From assembly GCF_040183065.1 (NCBI RefSeq), contig NC_091122.1:81911955-81975954 (forward strand): a DNA stretch of 64,000 bases, written 5' to 3'. Source of the DNA: Periplaneta americana (lineage: Eukaryota > Arthropoda > Insecta > Blattodea > Blattidae). The notes under the pieces were generated by a model, which was given only the letters and a program-made list of their open reading frames with translations, was not told the DNA's origin and searched no databases. A program made the translations under genes and the position numbers. Of the stretch, positions 33,406 through 44,929 are shown one piece after another; within the stretch, counting starts at the first letter, position 1; every line of letters begins with the position of its first letter.

Positions 33406-33974
33406 ACTTCTTTGATATCATAATTATATTAATTCATCAGAAAATAATGTTTCATTGTGGAACTGTCACTGTCTCAAGGTGGAACACCATGGTCCACTAC
33501 GAGGCATTTTGCCACTTGTATAAATCAGCTTGTAATCTGAAAATCATTATCATTAGCACAAATTTTTAAGATAAATTATAAAATGTAATAATGATCGAAC
33601 ATAGTTCACAGATAAATGACAATATCCACATTAATGTAAAAAAATGTAACAAATTTTCCTGTCTCGAGGTGGACCATCTTCCCCTACTGGCTTCATAGGA
33701 TCCAGTCTCGAAGTGAAGCGATATTTAACAGCATTTTGTACTGCTTCGTCTGATGAAAATTTGGTTCCCTTTAGTCTTTTCTTCAAATATTCCAAAATTG
33801 AAATTTCATGGAGAGAAGTCTGGGCTGTAAGGTAAGTGTCGTAGTATTTCCCGAAGAAATCTTTGACACTCGTTCTTTGTTGATGTAGCAGCGTGAGCTC
33901 CAGAATTGTTATGGATTAAAATCACTCTTCTTGTGAAAAGGTCTAGGCGTTTATTTTTTATACATTTTTTTAAG

Positions 33975-34245
33975 ATGCCCGAGAGTGCCTAAATTAGTCC
34001 TGGGCACAACGGGAAGGTGAACGGAGCTCAGAAAGCCCCGCCCATGTCCTTTTCGCTTGTCTTATAAACAAACGCACAGTAAGCACTGAGCATCAGTAAT
34101 ATATTTCAGGCGACCAGCGAGAACCGAAAGTTTGTAAAAGCTATCATGCCTGTCTTATACAATCCGTCACTGAGTAATGTTTACCTTCCTGAATACTCGT
34201 CTCAATCGAGGAAGGTGGAGTGGAGAGTTTAGGGGAAATCTACAG
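33975..34245. other. Segment of about 270 bp interrupting the mariner frame
   Basis: Mariner coding sequence is recognisable up to about 33975 (KNKRLDLFTRRVIL on minus) and again from about 34260 (MERAHMINVQRYLD on minus). The sequence between is GC-richer (CCCGCCCATGTCC, GGCGACCAGCGAGAACC) and does not match mariner. It is probably another insertion, but I found no inverted ends or target duplication. Confidence 0.45.
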
Positions 34246-34939
34246 TAACTCGATTGAGTTATTAGTGCTCAAGCCTGGTCTAAATAGCGCTGAACATTGA
34301 TCATGTGTGCACGCTCCATGAATTCCACTGGAAGTGGACCTTAATAATCGAAGAATAAAATGATAACGTGACTTTTCTTGAATTACCTTGCAATTTTGGC
34401 TTTTTCGGGTCGAGGAGATCCGGTGTGTTTCCATTCCGTGCTAGATCGACAGAAGTGTGGCTCAAAATTATGGCACCAGGACTCGTTACTTATCACAATG
34501 CGGTGCAAGAACTGATTTACCTTCCTCTTGATATTACTTGAGGTTCACTGATTATCTTCCTCCTAATATCGTCTGAGGTTCTGTAGGAAAATTTTTACAC
34601 GTTCAGTTTTTTGCTCATCCGTTAAAGAAAGAGTATGGCACCAAATACACGCAAAACTTTGCGATACTGAAATATCTGAGGAGTAATTTATGATCACTTG
34701 GCTGACATATTCAGTAATGAACTAAGTTCGCATATTTTCATTCTCCTATTCTCTCGAACAAGAGCAATAACATGTTGAATTGACATTTTCATGATAGCCT
34801 TCAGAGCTTGTCCCAGTCGCGAATTGTCCTGTAAAAAAGTTCGGCGGGAACGAAACCGCTCATATCAATCCTTTACAGCTGATTTCTTTAGAAGTATCTC
34901 TCCATAAAAGTACTGCAGATATTCTTCGATGAATTCAGC

Positions 34940-35715
34940 AGGTGTAGGCCTACTATCTTATGCAGTGAGAACCAATTACAACACTCTGTTCACATTTGGA
35001 CGCTTCCATCTTAAACTATATATATATATTTTTTTTATTTGGAGAAATAATGACAGGTATGCCAACCACTCGTACCAATATAAAATCTGCAACTATCATT
35101 GCCAATATCCCTGAAACAACTCCGGTCTATACTTCTGACGCTCATAGAAGGCCTAAGGCTTTGCCGACTTTCATTTGAACTTATACTTGTGTATCATTAA
35201 AACAGACCTTCTTTTCTACATTGTAATTATTGATAACTTGTTTTGTAATTTTTCTTTCATAAATTTGTATCTATTGTCCAGAAAAATGTTTCGGACGTGA
35301 AACTCCGTTCCACTTCACAGGATGTGAACGGGCAACATTTGAAACATGCCCGATCCATTGAATTTTGCGCTGCCGGAGGTGGGGTACATTTCCCTTGCAG
35401 CGCCCGCGCAACCGATGAGCTAACCAGAATTCATCTTCATAGCCGTATGAAACTTGGTCTCAATCTCCTGGAACGTCGTTTAAACTACCTTTCATCTGGT
35501 GTATCAACCCCACTGTCTCGATGAATGGAGTATCTCGATCATCCAGCCTTTCACTAGTTGATGGCAGTTTGCCACAGTTGCTTCTTGTAAATGTAAGACT
35601 GATGACAAGTCCAGGATGCAACTTACGAAGTACGAAATGATAACCCTATTGAATCTTTCCTTTTTTGCTGTGGTATTAAGTTCATATTATTTAATATATT
35701 AAGTTTACATTTTTC
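34940..35715. other. No gene recognised; short hairpin
   Basis: At 35367-35402 GCGCTGC and GCAGCGC could pair around a 22-base loop. Poly-T and TA runs stand at 35018-35038. Nothing else is supported. Confidence 0.4.
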
Positions 35716-35719
35716 TTTA

Positions 35720-36195
35720 TTACAATTTATCAAGATTTGTTAAAATAATTATGGAAAAATTGAAAATAATATAGTGGGAAGAATCTTGTTGAAGGAATTT
35801 AAAATATCCTAGATCCCTAATTTGCATCCAATATTGGTTGTAAAGGTTTTCCAGACTATATTCACCTCTCCAGTTGCAGAGATGATATTCGGAGTATTGT
35901 ACAGCGTAGTATTTAACCATGTGCCCCAACGTGTCAGTACTGGTTGTGGTGGAAATAGTATTGTAGATAGTATCTGCTTAAAGGTAGATGGTGCTTTTAA
36001 AATACGTTTTTTTACATGTGATATGATTGCATTAGCTTCTAGAAATGTATCTTGATTTCTTCCGAAAGTCTTTGCAGAGCATTAGCAAGGCAGTATCTTC
36101 AGTACATTCCTTGCTTTCAGCATGTATGATGTACTGTCTGTCAGGAGCATCAAAATATTCTCATCGTTGTTCTCTGGTAGTCAGAGGTCTCCTAA
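35720..36195 (-). pseudogene. hAT transposase middle fragment
   Basis: The minus strand reads NILMLLTDSTSYMLKARNVL, then FLEANAIISHVKKRILKAPS, TFKQILSTILFPPQPVLTRW and GTWLNTTLYN. The PPxPVxTRWGTWL stretch is typical of the insertion region of hAT transposases. Several frameshifts are needed to join the parts (near 36060 and 35930). No ends or target duplication were found. It differs in sequence from the 15-22 kb hAT and from the 53.6-kb hAT. Confidence 0.75.
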
Positions 36196-37160
36196 AATGT
36201 AAAAAATTGATAAAGTAAAGTAATATGTAGCTTGTAAAACAATTGATAAAAATGTAAGAGAGTTCCTGTAAGAGAGTCTCTGAGCAGAATTTGTCAGTCA
36301 TTTCTCGCGCATGTGGAAATTTTCCGTTGAATAACCTCTGAGTTTAGAAGTGCCCTTCAGCAAAATGCTACTTTTCACTGTAGACCTTGAAAGATACAAA
36401 AATTGGATGAAAATGAAACAGTTGACATATTTTGAAGCAGCATTAAATATTCTTAGACATTATTCATTTATTATTTTGCATAACTACTTTGTACGGCTCT
36501 CTCTATTGGTCTATCATCTACGATCAACTTCTGAAATATTTTAGGAATATTTTAACGAGCTATGGGAATTCTTTAGTTGAACGAAATATGTTGCTTAGCA
36601 TAAGGGAATTCGCTGATGTAGCTATGAACTTCGATCAGATGCCACCAGATGTAGACATCCTTTAACCATTGTGCGGTTATGCACTTTATATTCTTCACTA
36701 AATGTATTCATTCACGCCAAATCAAAGTAATTTCGACTTGTATGATCGTGTGTAATAGATAACATATTATTCTAATTGGTTATCGATGACGGAACGTCAC
36801 TTAAGCTAATTTTCCATGCGGAATTCCATTGCATTTACTTACGGTATTTCCGTATTGTCTAAAGCACATCCGTATGTGTTAATTTGTATTCTGTGTTATT
36901 CATTATAATGCCTTAGTTTTTCTTAAGACATAAACGTCTTAAAGTTATTTTGCCGATTGCAGGTGAGATGCTGTTGTTAAAACTACAAAAACACTTTGCG
37001 TCCATAATTTTTGGGCTTTTGTCGATTATTAGGCTTTTGATTTTTGGACATTTCTTTGTCTAAGACCAGATATGGATTGCAGTAGATACTTCAAGAAGGT
37101 TGAAAGAAATTATGACATCAGTTGGAAAATACAAAAACGAAGATAATTACTTCATATAAT
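36196..37160. other. No recognisable feature
   Basis: AT-rich sequence. A short frame near 36580-36665 (SIREFADVAMNFDQMPPDVD) is open but unknown. Confidence 0.45.
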
Positions 37161-37164
37161 TAAG

Positions 37165-37860
37165 TAATCTAATGGCAGTTGTGAGCAGTATGGAATGAAG
37201 ATAAATGCCAACAAGACGAAGACCATGGTCATAGGAAGAAAAGTGAGGAAAGTAAACTTGCGAATTCTAAATAAGGCAGTAGAGCAAGTGGACAGCTTCA
37301 AATACTTGAGGTGTACTATAAGCAGTAACATGATGTGCTGCCAAGAAGTCAAAAGGAGAACAGCCATGGTCAAGGACACTTTTAATAGAAAAAGGATCAT
37401 TTTCTGCGGACCTCTGGAGAAAGGACTAAGGAAGAGGCTAGTGAAGTGCTTTGCGTGGAGTGTAACATTGTATGGGGCAGAAACATGGACATTACGATGA
37501 AGTGAAGAGAAACGAAATTTTGATATGGAGAAGGATGGAGCGTATGAAATGGACAGATAGAGTAAGAAACGAAGCTGTGTTGAAAAGAGTGGATGAAGAA
37601 AGAATGATGCTGAAACTGATCAGAAAGAGGAAAACGAATTGGCTAGATCACTGGTTGAGAAGAAACTGTCCACTGAAGGATGCACTGGAAGGAATGCTGA
37701 ACGGGAGAAGAGTTCGTGGCAGAAGAAAATATCAAATGATGGACATTAAGAGATATGGGTCATATGCGGAGACAAAGAGGAAGGTTGAAATTAGGAAAGA
37801 CTGGAGAATGCTGGGTTTGCAGTGAAAGACCTGGCCTTGGGCAGAACACTATGAATGACT
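37165..37860 (+). pseudogene. RTE-type LINE fragment, thumb to C-terminus
   Basis: It starts within CEQYGMKINANKTKTMVIGR (the stretch just after the catalytic core) and continues FKYLRCTISSN, RIIFCGPLEKGLRKRLVKCF and SVTLYGAETWTLR to a TGA at 37498. It goes on in another frame with ILIWRRMERMKWTDRVRNEA, LKLIRKRKTNWLDHWLRRNC, LKDALEGMLNGRRVRGRRKY and KDWRMLGLQ. Same family as 16765, 46430 and 62275. A truncated, dead copy with one stop or frameshift at 37498. Confidence 0.9.
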
Positions 37861-38909
37861 GTAAGTAATCTATCATATTTGTATAGCCTGGATTCAATTC
37901 TCGTGAGTGAAGTTTAGTTTTTCTTTTTGTGATTAATTTGAATAGCCTTGAATCTTAAATTATCTGAAATCAATAAACCAGCTAGATTTACTATATATCC
38001 TGAATAGTACAAGTATAATAAATAAGACAAATATGAATAAAACGAGCATAATAAGTGAAATAAGTGATAGATACTAATTAAGTATTAGCAAAATTAGCTA
38101 AACAAGAAAATATTGAGATAAGTGGAAATAATGTAAAGTCAGTCTTTTTCATTATAATATATTGGTAACGATGGTGTCGGAAATCTCGATGAGTTGGAGT
38201 ATTGTCATTGCCGGGAGTCGAATGCAGTAACCAACCGTTCTACGAGTCACCCGAGTCCTAGTTATAATATAATATAATATAATATACAGTAATAATATTT
38301 GTGTCAGAAGTAAAACTTGTCATAACTAGTGTGCAGTAAGAAACTCTCAAAAACATTAAAATGTTTTCGACGATGATGAGGATTGTTGTTACTGCTGATG
38401 ATGATTATTATTGGATTTGATTTTAGATATTTTTTTAAGATACAGAGCTCTTTTGCTTTTAAATTCCTCATTATGCGAAGTGTAAGGAGAAATTATAAGC
38501 TACAACAAAAAGTCAATTCCGAAATTTCCAAAAGAAGTACACATCTTAACATTACTGATATCGAAAAACACTGACTTGGGTATCATCACAATACCGTATA
38601 TTGTCACTTTTCAATGTTTGGAACATCGGCCCCTTCCGTTATTCATTATTCATATTGTGAGAAGTATGAACTAACAATACATTTTTACAAACAGCGGTAC
38701 CGGTACTCAAGTTATATGATTAGCATAGTACAAGATAATTATGATATGCGACTAGTTCCTATAAATGGGAGATAAATCTGTCTCTACTTAAGACGAAAGT
38801 TTAACCAGGATCTGATGGGTTTTTAACTTGAAACGGTACCACTTTTAACAACAGCAACAATGGGACACAAACACAAACACACACCATAAAAGTTAACAGA
38901 AACGTAGTA
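37861..38909. other. No recognisable gene
   Basis: Contains short ATAAT repeats at 38268-38290. No coding or RNA signal. Confidence 0.5.
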
Positions 38910-39085
38910 TACCGCTGTGGAATATCGGTTACCATGTCTGACCGTGAAACTAGCAGGCCCGGATTCAAATCCTGGTTGGTGAAATTTACCTGGTTGAAGT
39001 TTTATTCCGATTGTTTCCGAAAATTGTTGGGTAACTTTCGACGTTGGACCTCGCACTCATTTCGCCATCATAATTACACTTCCCC
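38910..39085 (+). mobile_element. SINE family A, diverged subfamily
   Basis: Head GGAATATCGGTTACCATGTC and B-box region GGATTCAAATCCTGG, then GGTGAAATTTACCTGGTTGA and TTGTTGGGTAACTTTCGACG, TTGGACCTCGCACTCATTTC. The last part present in the 28.7-kb copy (CAGACGCTAAATAACC) is missing. The copy at 49671 ends the same way, so the two may form a subfamily. Confidence 0.8.
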
Positions 39086-39109
39086 TCTTTCATCGCAATC
39101 TCCACTTCT

Positions 39110-39470
39110 TTAATAGGTTTCGGGCTTGCTTCGATGTAGAATCGGCTGCGGACCCCAGGAGAACTTAGAACTTGGACCCCGTGGATATGTGGTCATTCGT
39201 TGTTGGTGGTAGCGCTATGCACCTTGGGCTCTCAATGGGCTCATGGTAACTCGTTGGACCGGGTTGAGGGACCGCGGTGAGGTCTATGTGGATAGGTAAA
39301 ACGGGATCATTAGGCTGTAGGGGGGGTTCGGAGGAGGCGCGCAGGGGATCTGTAGCGCGGGGAGCCTAAGGGCATGCATGCCATTACATCCCGGGTAGTA
39401 AAATGGGCCCACCCGAGCGGCCTGCATGCGAGGACAGCCCCAGTCCGTGCCATCTTCTGAAGGAGGGCTA
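39110..39470. other. GC-rich block of unknown nature
   Basis: About 360 bp clearly richer in GC than the surroundings (GGAGGCGCGCAGGGGATCTG, CCCGGGTAGTAAAATGGGCC). No ORF of note, and no tRNA or SINE boxes I can place. It could be a retroelement 5' leader, a fragment of rDNA-type spacer or a small CpG island. Confidence 0.4.
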
Positions 39471-40087
39471 ATAGAGAATATAAGCGTAACAATGAAAACA
39501 GAAGTAACAAATATTTATTGGAAGATTTTATCTCTGGTGTTGTTAAAATTAGCCCATATTTGCACTCGCACCTTCAATTCAACGCTGCTACTGCTACGAA
39601 ACGTGAAAGCTATTCCTTAGATTTTTCGTAAAGCGCGACAAGCAATTTTTCATCACATTGATCTACAGACAAACAGTAAGTAGTAGATTTAGTTTACATA
39701 GTTTACTTTAAGCTAAGACCAGTATAGTGAGGTTAAGTTAAAGATATATGTATATGGGATTTATCTGAAGAAAGTTTTTAAATTATTGGGAACAGATGAA
39801 AGCCAGGAAGTAATCCAGGCTTGAAAGTTATTACTCGATCGCATCTGCTGGCAAAGGCTCCATGATTACTTCTCACTTGGACTTCTTAATTACTTAGTAA
39901 CCTATAGACCAGCAGCGGAATACTAGCAGTCTTCCATTATCGTTCCGTTATTCATAATTTTCTCCGTACCCTGTTATTACTAACTTTATACAAAAGATTA
40001 ATCTACGGTATTAATCTAAAATTATTGAAATGAAAGGAAATGCATAGGTCTTGAACAATGTTTGGATGTAGGGACGGCTTAGTTGGA

Positions 40088-40128
<41 letters not shown>

Positions 40129-40286
40129 TGATGATGAAAAAATGTAGGATTTTTAATTAGATACATTTAAATTAATAATTCGAAAGTAAATGATACTGAA
40201 AAAATCTAACCGCAACTAAAAGCAACAAAAAGTACAAATTCGTGGATAATTTTCATAATTATTGAAACCGTCGTCTTAATATTGTA
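39471..40286. other. No gene recognised; AAT/GAT microsatellite
   Basis: An AAT tract with a short GAT end is at 40087-40135. Otherwise AT-rich sequence without recognisable features. Confidence 0.5.
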
Positions 40287-40294
40287 ATCCAGAT

Positions 40295-40590
40295 CAGGCT
40301 TGCCCAGCCGGGGCAATTCTAAAGGCTGGTTCACAATAAACCGGGAATGGAAACTACAACGAGAGCCAGAATGGAAATAATGTTAAAATAAATGTATTTA
40401 ACAATATTTCCGTTCTCGTTCTCGTTGTCGTTTCCATTCCCAGTTTATTGTGAACCGGCCTTAAGCCTTCAAACGAGGTGCGACAGTGACATAGAAAATC
40501 TTTATGCGTGTGTCTGCATGGTATTGTGAGATTCTACGTCACTGTTGCACCTCGTTTGAAGTTTAGATCTGCCTCGGCTGAGCATGGCTG
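40295..40590. mobile_element. hAT-type MITE with 8-bp target duplication
   Basis: The ends CAGGCTTGCCCAGCCGGGGC and (reverse complement) CAGCCATGCTCAGCCGAGGC continue inward as TTCAAACGAGGTGC.ACAGTGAC, giving arms of about 65 bp. Flanks ATCCAGAT (40287-40294) and ATCTAGAT (40591-40598) form an 8-bp duplication with one mismatch. A second MITE (40323-40461) sits in the left arm. Without it the element is about 154 bp, almost entirely inverted repeat. No coding capacity. Confidence 0.92.
40323..40461. mobile_element. PIF/Harbinger-like MITE nested in the other MITE
   Basis: A 139-bp element with arms of about 57 bp: AGGCTGGTTCACAATAAACC versus (reverse complement) AGGCCGGTTCACAATAAACT, continuing through GGGAATGGAAAC. 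It is flanked by TAA on both sides (40320-40322 and 40462-40464), matching the 3-bp TWA target of PIF/Harbinger elements. Removing it restores the arm symmetry of the outer MITE. Confidence 0.9.
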
Positions 40591-41063
40591 ATCTAGATCA
40601 TGGGTGAGCTCGGATCAATAATTTGTTAGAAATTATTTTGTAGGACTATCGTAACCACTTTTAAACTTGAACGTAAATACAAGTTTATTTTGTGGATTTC
40701 ACTAATATTGAAACTAAGTACATTTCAGAAAGATCATATATTAGGCTGAATCACATAATTTTATAATTGCCAAGGAAGAAAATAAACAGAATTGTTATAA
40801 TATAATTATGTTTTAATGAATTTAAAAATAATCTTCCAATAAACTTTAGAAATGTATAATATTAATGTGATTTTTGAATCATATTTTTATATTACAATGA
40901 TTATTTCTCAATGTTAAGTATAATTATTTTCCATACACATAAAACAAGCGTATTGACAAAATAAGCATCTGTAATAGTTGAATTAAATTTATTTCCTATA
41001 TCATTCATGGCAGAAAATATTGGCTCACAAATTCTGATCCGAATCTGCACACGAGAATTGCAC

Positions 41064-42410
41064 AGACCTACAGAACTGTAGCTCCTCAGAGAGACTGCTT
41101 TACTACCCCTCCTTACCCCACCCACCTTTTCTACCAGTGCGGTCATAAGTTCGAGTTACGCTCGGCTGCATCAACATTCATTCTCGCGGCGGCAGGTATA
41201 CAATACGCTATCAAGAATTACAAATTAACAGATAATAAAATCCTTAGGAACATACCTTTAGAAAATAAGAAAAAAATGAATGAGGGAAATAAATAAGTTA
41301 AAAGACATGTAAAATAAATTTTAAAATGTATATGTGTATATAATGTAAAAAGGTCTACCTATGTATATATCGTCTTATTACTAGTAAAGCTGATTAAGTC
41401 CACTTTTGTGTAAAATAAGTTAAGTACAGTCCCCGACTTGTCTTTCCGTGCTCTGTATTCTACTAAAATGAAATAAGTCTGAAATGTTGCATGCAGGCAA
41501 CAAAGCAATTACTTTATTTGAAGAATTTATTATGATTTTTCGTGCATTAATAAAATTTTAATTCCTGTTTTTAGAAAACTTGCATTACTGGTCTTAACTG
41601 GGTTTACTAATAATAAATAAATTGTACGTTGATAAGTGAATGATAGCTATATGACCGGATGTCAATGCTGTCATTCAACATTGTAACGCACTCCAGCTAA
41701 ATAAATAAATATATAAATAAAAAGTATATAAATAAATAAATGAAAAAATATATATAAATAAATACACAATACGCGTACTGTAGTTTAAAGAGAACTGTAA
41801 CATGGCAAAATCTAAACCCGTGGAGAAATACTACTTCCAAAGGAAATGGGAGTATGATTATTTTGTTGTTGAAGATGAAAGAATTGCTTGTTTACTGCGT
41901 CCCATCCAATTTATTTCTACTCGTCATTTCAATATTAAACCACATTTCAACAAAGTCCATAGTCCTATTAAGAATTATGGAATGCACAAACTTTCGGGTA
42001 AGTTCACTACTACGAACTGTATATTAATTATTTAATTATAGACTGTTAAATTACAGACGTCACTCATTGTGTTCATTTTGAATTGAAATTAATAGTGACT
42101 TTCAAGGTTCATTATTTAAATGCTAATAATTTATGTTTCCGTAGGTGATGATAGGAGGAATTTTTCAAAAATTTGAAGCAGGTTAGTGCAAAGAATTCTC
42201 AAAGAAACTACCGACAGGAAATGTAGCATAATTGTAAACCTTGAAACGAGATAACGCATTATAAATACAATGAATTTATTACAATCCTTTTCGAAAATTA
42301 CAGTGCCGCCACAGGCAGAGAATGTAAGCAACTCTACGCGGAAGTCGATCATCTCCAATAGAAGTGGAGTGAGGCTGACGTCATATTTCCCCTACTTACG
42401 GGTTCTGCAG
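41064..42410 (+). mobile_element. Dispersed repeat, copy 2 (hAT-like, BED-finger exon)
   Basis: Same repeat as 2897-3780, in direct orientation and about 38 kb away. It contains about 490 bp (41358-41846) absent from copy 1, including TAAA-rich sequence and the exon's start. Homology ends on the right at GGGTTCTGCAG near 42408. Confidence 0.65.
41802..42200 (+). pseudogene. BED-finger exon with start codon
   Basis: The exon starts MAKSKPVEKYYFQRKWEYDY at 41802 and reads on FVVEDERIACLLRPIQFIST, RHFNIKPHFNKVH. The finger's first Cys is present (IACLL), but the second is Arg; both histidines remain. The exon ends at 41997 before GTAAGT. The intron is 147 bp and ends at GTAG (42144). Exon 2 begins GDDRR and soon hits a stop. 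Layout (Met, short basic lead, BED finger, KLSG) resembles the N-terminus of GTF2IRD2/FAM200-like hAT proteins. No transposase core follows. Confidence 0.55.
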
Positions 42411-44925
42411 ACCTGGTATCGCAGCAAGAACATGAATATCGAGAAATTATTGTTCTATTGGTATGTATTTCTAAAACTCGATAAAATGAGAGATTATGGA
42501 TAATCCACAATTTTATTTAAACTTCTGAACGGATTTAGATTTATAATATTCAGTCTGCAGGGATGTGGAATATTTCTGTATCAGACAGTGAAAGACATAA
42601 CGGTTTATGAATGTCTGTTTTATGTTTCTTCTCTAAATTGAAGAAAAAATAATAGAGTTGAGAATGATCGTACAAAGATGTAACAGCTGATTTGTATTTT
42701 TAATTATCGTATTTAGAGTAAAAATATTGTATTTATGCGCCTATTTCAGTTTTGCTCAAGGATTGAAAATGATCAATTTCACGCTTTTTAAGTTGGTATA
42801 AAACAATTAATTCAAAACTGTTGCCATCACTGAACATGAATGGAATTAAAGGATCTTGACCTGTTAGCTGTTTGTTAAGAATATTTAAGTAACGTGTTTA
42901 GTGCACTAAAAATGCTAAGTCACAAAGCCACCCTCGATGTTTAAGTAACCCGCAATTCACAGTCAAAATATTTTTCAACTCAAAAAATGAAAGTTCTTAG
43001 TTTTTCACCAGAACAACAGTGAGAGTACATCTCCCCCATGAAGCCTTAATTTTTGTATTTCGTCTCCATACCCTCTTTTCGAGTAATGTTTTGCACTTAT
43101 TTATTTGTGTGACGGATAATTTACAGAGGCTTAGAGCTTAATACCTAGTCTTAATACTAAGAAGTATTAGTATGTAATTTGTAAACCTTTGACTGTTGTT
43201 ATGAACAAAAGCGAAAGCGATTACTACGAAAAAGAATATCATGCTGTTTGGTAAATAATTACTCCATGTTTGATGATAAAATTTCCCAATTCTATATTGT
43301 GCGTTTTTAAAGACTATTTCGTTTATATGACGTCATTCCATTTTCGACCAATGAAGTGTAATGAAATTTTGAATTCCAACCAATCACAGTCAGACATCGC
43401 GATAATTTTTGCATCTAGATTTATCGCTATCAATTTATCGCATGGTCGTTCTTTTGTTTAGTCAGTGTCGCCAACTTTTTTCCCCTTAATCGATGAGCAT
43501 GAATCCATTAATATGCATCTACACGGTTAAACTTTTCTTTCAACTTTACGCATTCAAGGAATGAATGTAATATTGATATTTAATATTAATTAATATATTT
43601 ACGCAGTGAAGACGACGTTCAAAACAGCTCACCACGTAGACACAAAATCTTCATGCATCTTAGTTGAACGTACCTTTTAAACTTGATTCTTTTAATATTC
43701 TTCCCAGATTGCACGCATACGCGATTGGAATATTGAACTGTGTAGGTGCAGCTTTAGTTCCGTTACACACGGAAGTAACGGTCGAAATAAGGCACAGCTG
43801 ACATTGGTCCTGCTTCCACAGGTAACTTAACCTATACATTATTGTAGCCTATAAAATTTGTATTTTGTGAATGAAATTAAACAATTAATAGAAAGTCAGA
43901 TGTTCAAATTTATGTAACATCATCGCATATCAAACCCAAAGACCTTGCATAGTAATAATCAGGTCTTTTATCAAACTGCCTTCCGTATGGCGTAATAAAA
44001 TCTGTGTTTTAATTAGGCCTATCTATACAGAGATGGCTTCACTGTGTAGCAACATGTCTCGCTCTGAATACATAAGCATTGGTATATAGCTGTCCCCACT
44101 GTTACTGTTAAATTAAATTATGATTTCAGCAGATAATGAAAATATATTTATGTTATAATAAGAGAATGTAATTAACATTGTTAAACCTGTGTTTCGCTTT
44201 TCGCAATTGGCATTACTGAATAATAACATCGAATTTCTTTATTGCAGTAATCGATATTCATCTACGAGTATTTCAACTTAACAATGTCTGAATAGGTTAA
44301 GTATTCGTTAATATACAATTATTAACATTTTGTGATCGAATTTTAGGGATATATTATTTACATTTTTATTTTATTCACTTCGCTCGTGGATTTATCGGCA
44401 GATCTCAGACCTCTCGTGACATTACTACAGATAATATTTCAGATTAACTTTTTTTTGGTAAAGTTGAGTTATCGATTGGTGATAGAGTAGCAATTTTTGT
44501 TACTCTTGTCCGGTTAGGAAACTTATTCCAATATGGTGGAAAGGCTTACATCTAGCAATCATTCTCGTTCTTACGCCACCGCAAAACTTTCGTTACGGAA
44601 TTTAAAATTAAAGAACGCAGATGCTGATGAATATCGTGTTGTAAGATCTGCTTCTGTAATTAATCAAAATATATTGACATGATTTTGAAGGATCGACGAG
44701 ATGGATTCAAATGTACGTACATACGTGGTGAGTTTGAAAGTTTCGTGGCCTTACACATAAGTGTCATTGAAAACTTGTCAACAATGCCGCCATTGTTAGC
44801 GGCCATTTTACATTAGTTCAAGTACGAAAGATCATAATTTTCTGTTGACTACATTTTAATTTTGAAGTTAATGCGCCGAATATATAGGCAAAAATGTAAA
44901 ATATTGAGCTTCTTGCTGTCATTAA
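42411..44925. other. No recognisable feature
   Basis: About 2.5 kb of AT-rich sequence. No coding frame above 80 codons, no SINE boxes and no inverted ends that I could pair. Confidence 0.5.
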
Positions 44926-44929
44926 AAAT

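Larger units (their letters stand above)
32217..33689 (+). mobile_element. Tigger/pogo-like element inserted in mariner
   Basis: The left end CTGTAGGAGAGATTGGTCCA and the reverse complement of the right end CAGTAGGGGAAGATGGTCCA are related terminal repeats. Similar motifs (TCATTGTGGACCAC, TCATTGTGGAAC, ATGGTCCACTACGAGG) recur inside at 32611, 33449 and 33488. Length is about 1.47 kb, and only the C-terminal part of a transposase is present, so this is an internally deleted copy. Mariner coding sequence borders it on both sides, which fixes the insertion order. Confidence 0.8.
32128..34930 (-). pseudogene. mariner transposase split by Tigger element
   Basis: Right of the Tigger element the minus strand gives VIALVRENRRMKICELSSLL, LTDEQKTERVKIFLQNLRRY, VISNESWCHNFEPHF (GDETW changed, first Asp lost), EWKHTGSPRPEKAKIAR, and RRVILIHNNSGAHAATSTK (second Asp now Asn). 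It goes on with YSPDFSP-stop and EYLKKRLKG-like sequence to FETGSYEA at 33695. Left of the Tigger element the C-terminus LQWEKCVNNRGEY-stop follows at 32220-32175. TTAGATCGTTCTAATAAATC near 32128 resembles a mariner terminus. An extra segment interrupts it near 33975-34245. Confidence 0.8.

Noticed and set aside
35367-35402. Hairpin GCGCTGC...GCAGCGC as a regulatory RNA or terminator
   Set aside because: A 7-bp stem with a 22-base loop and no context occurs readily by chance.
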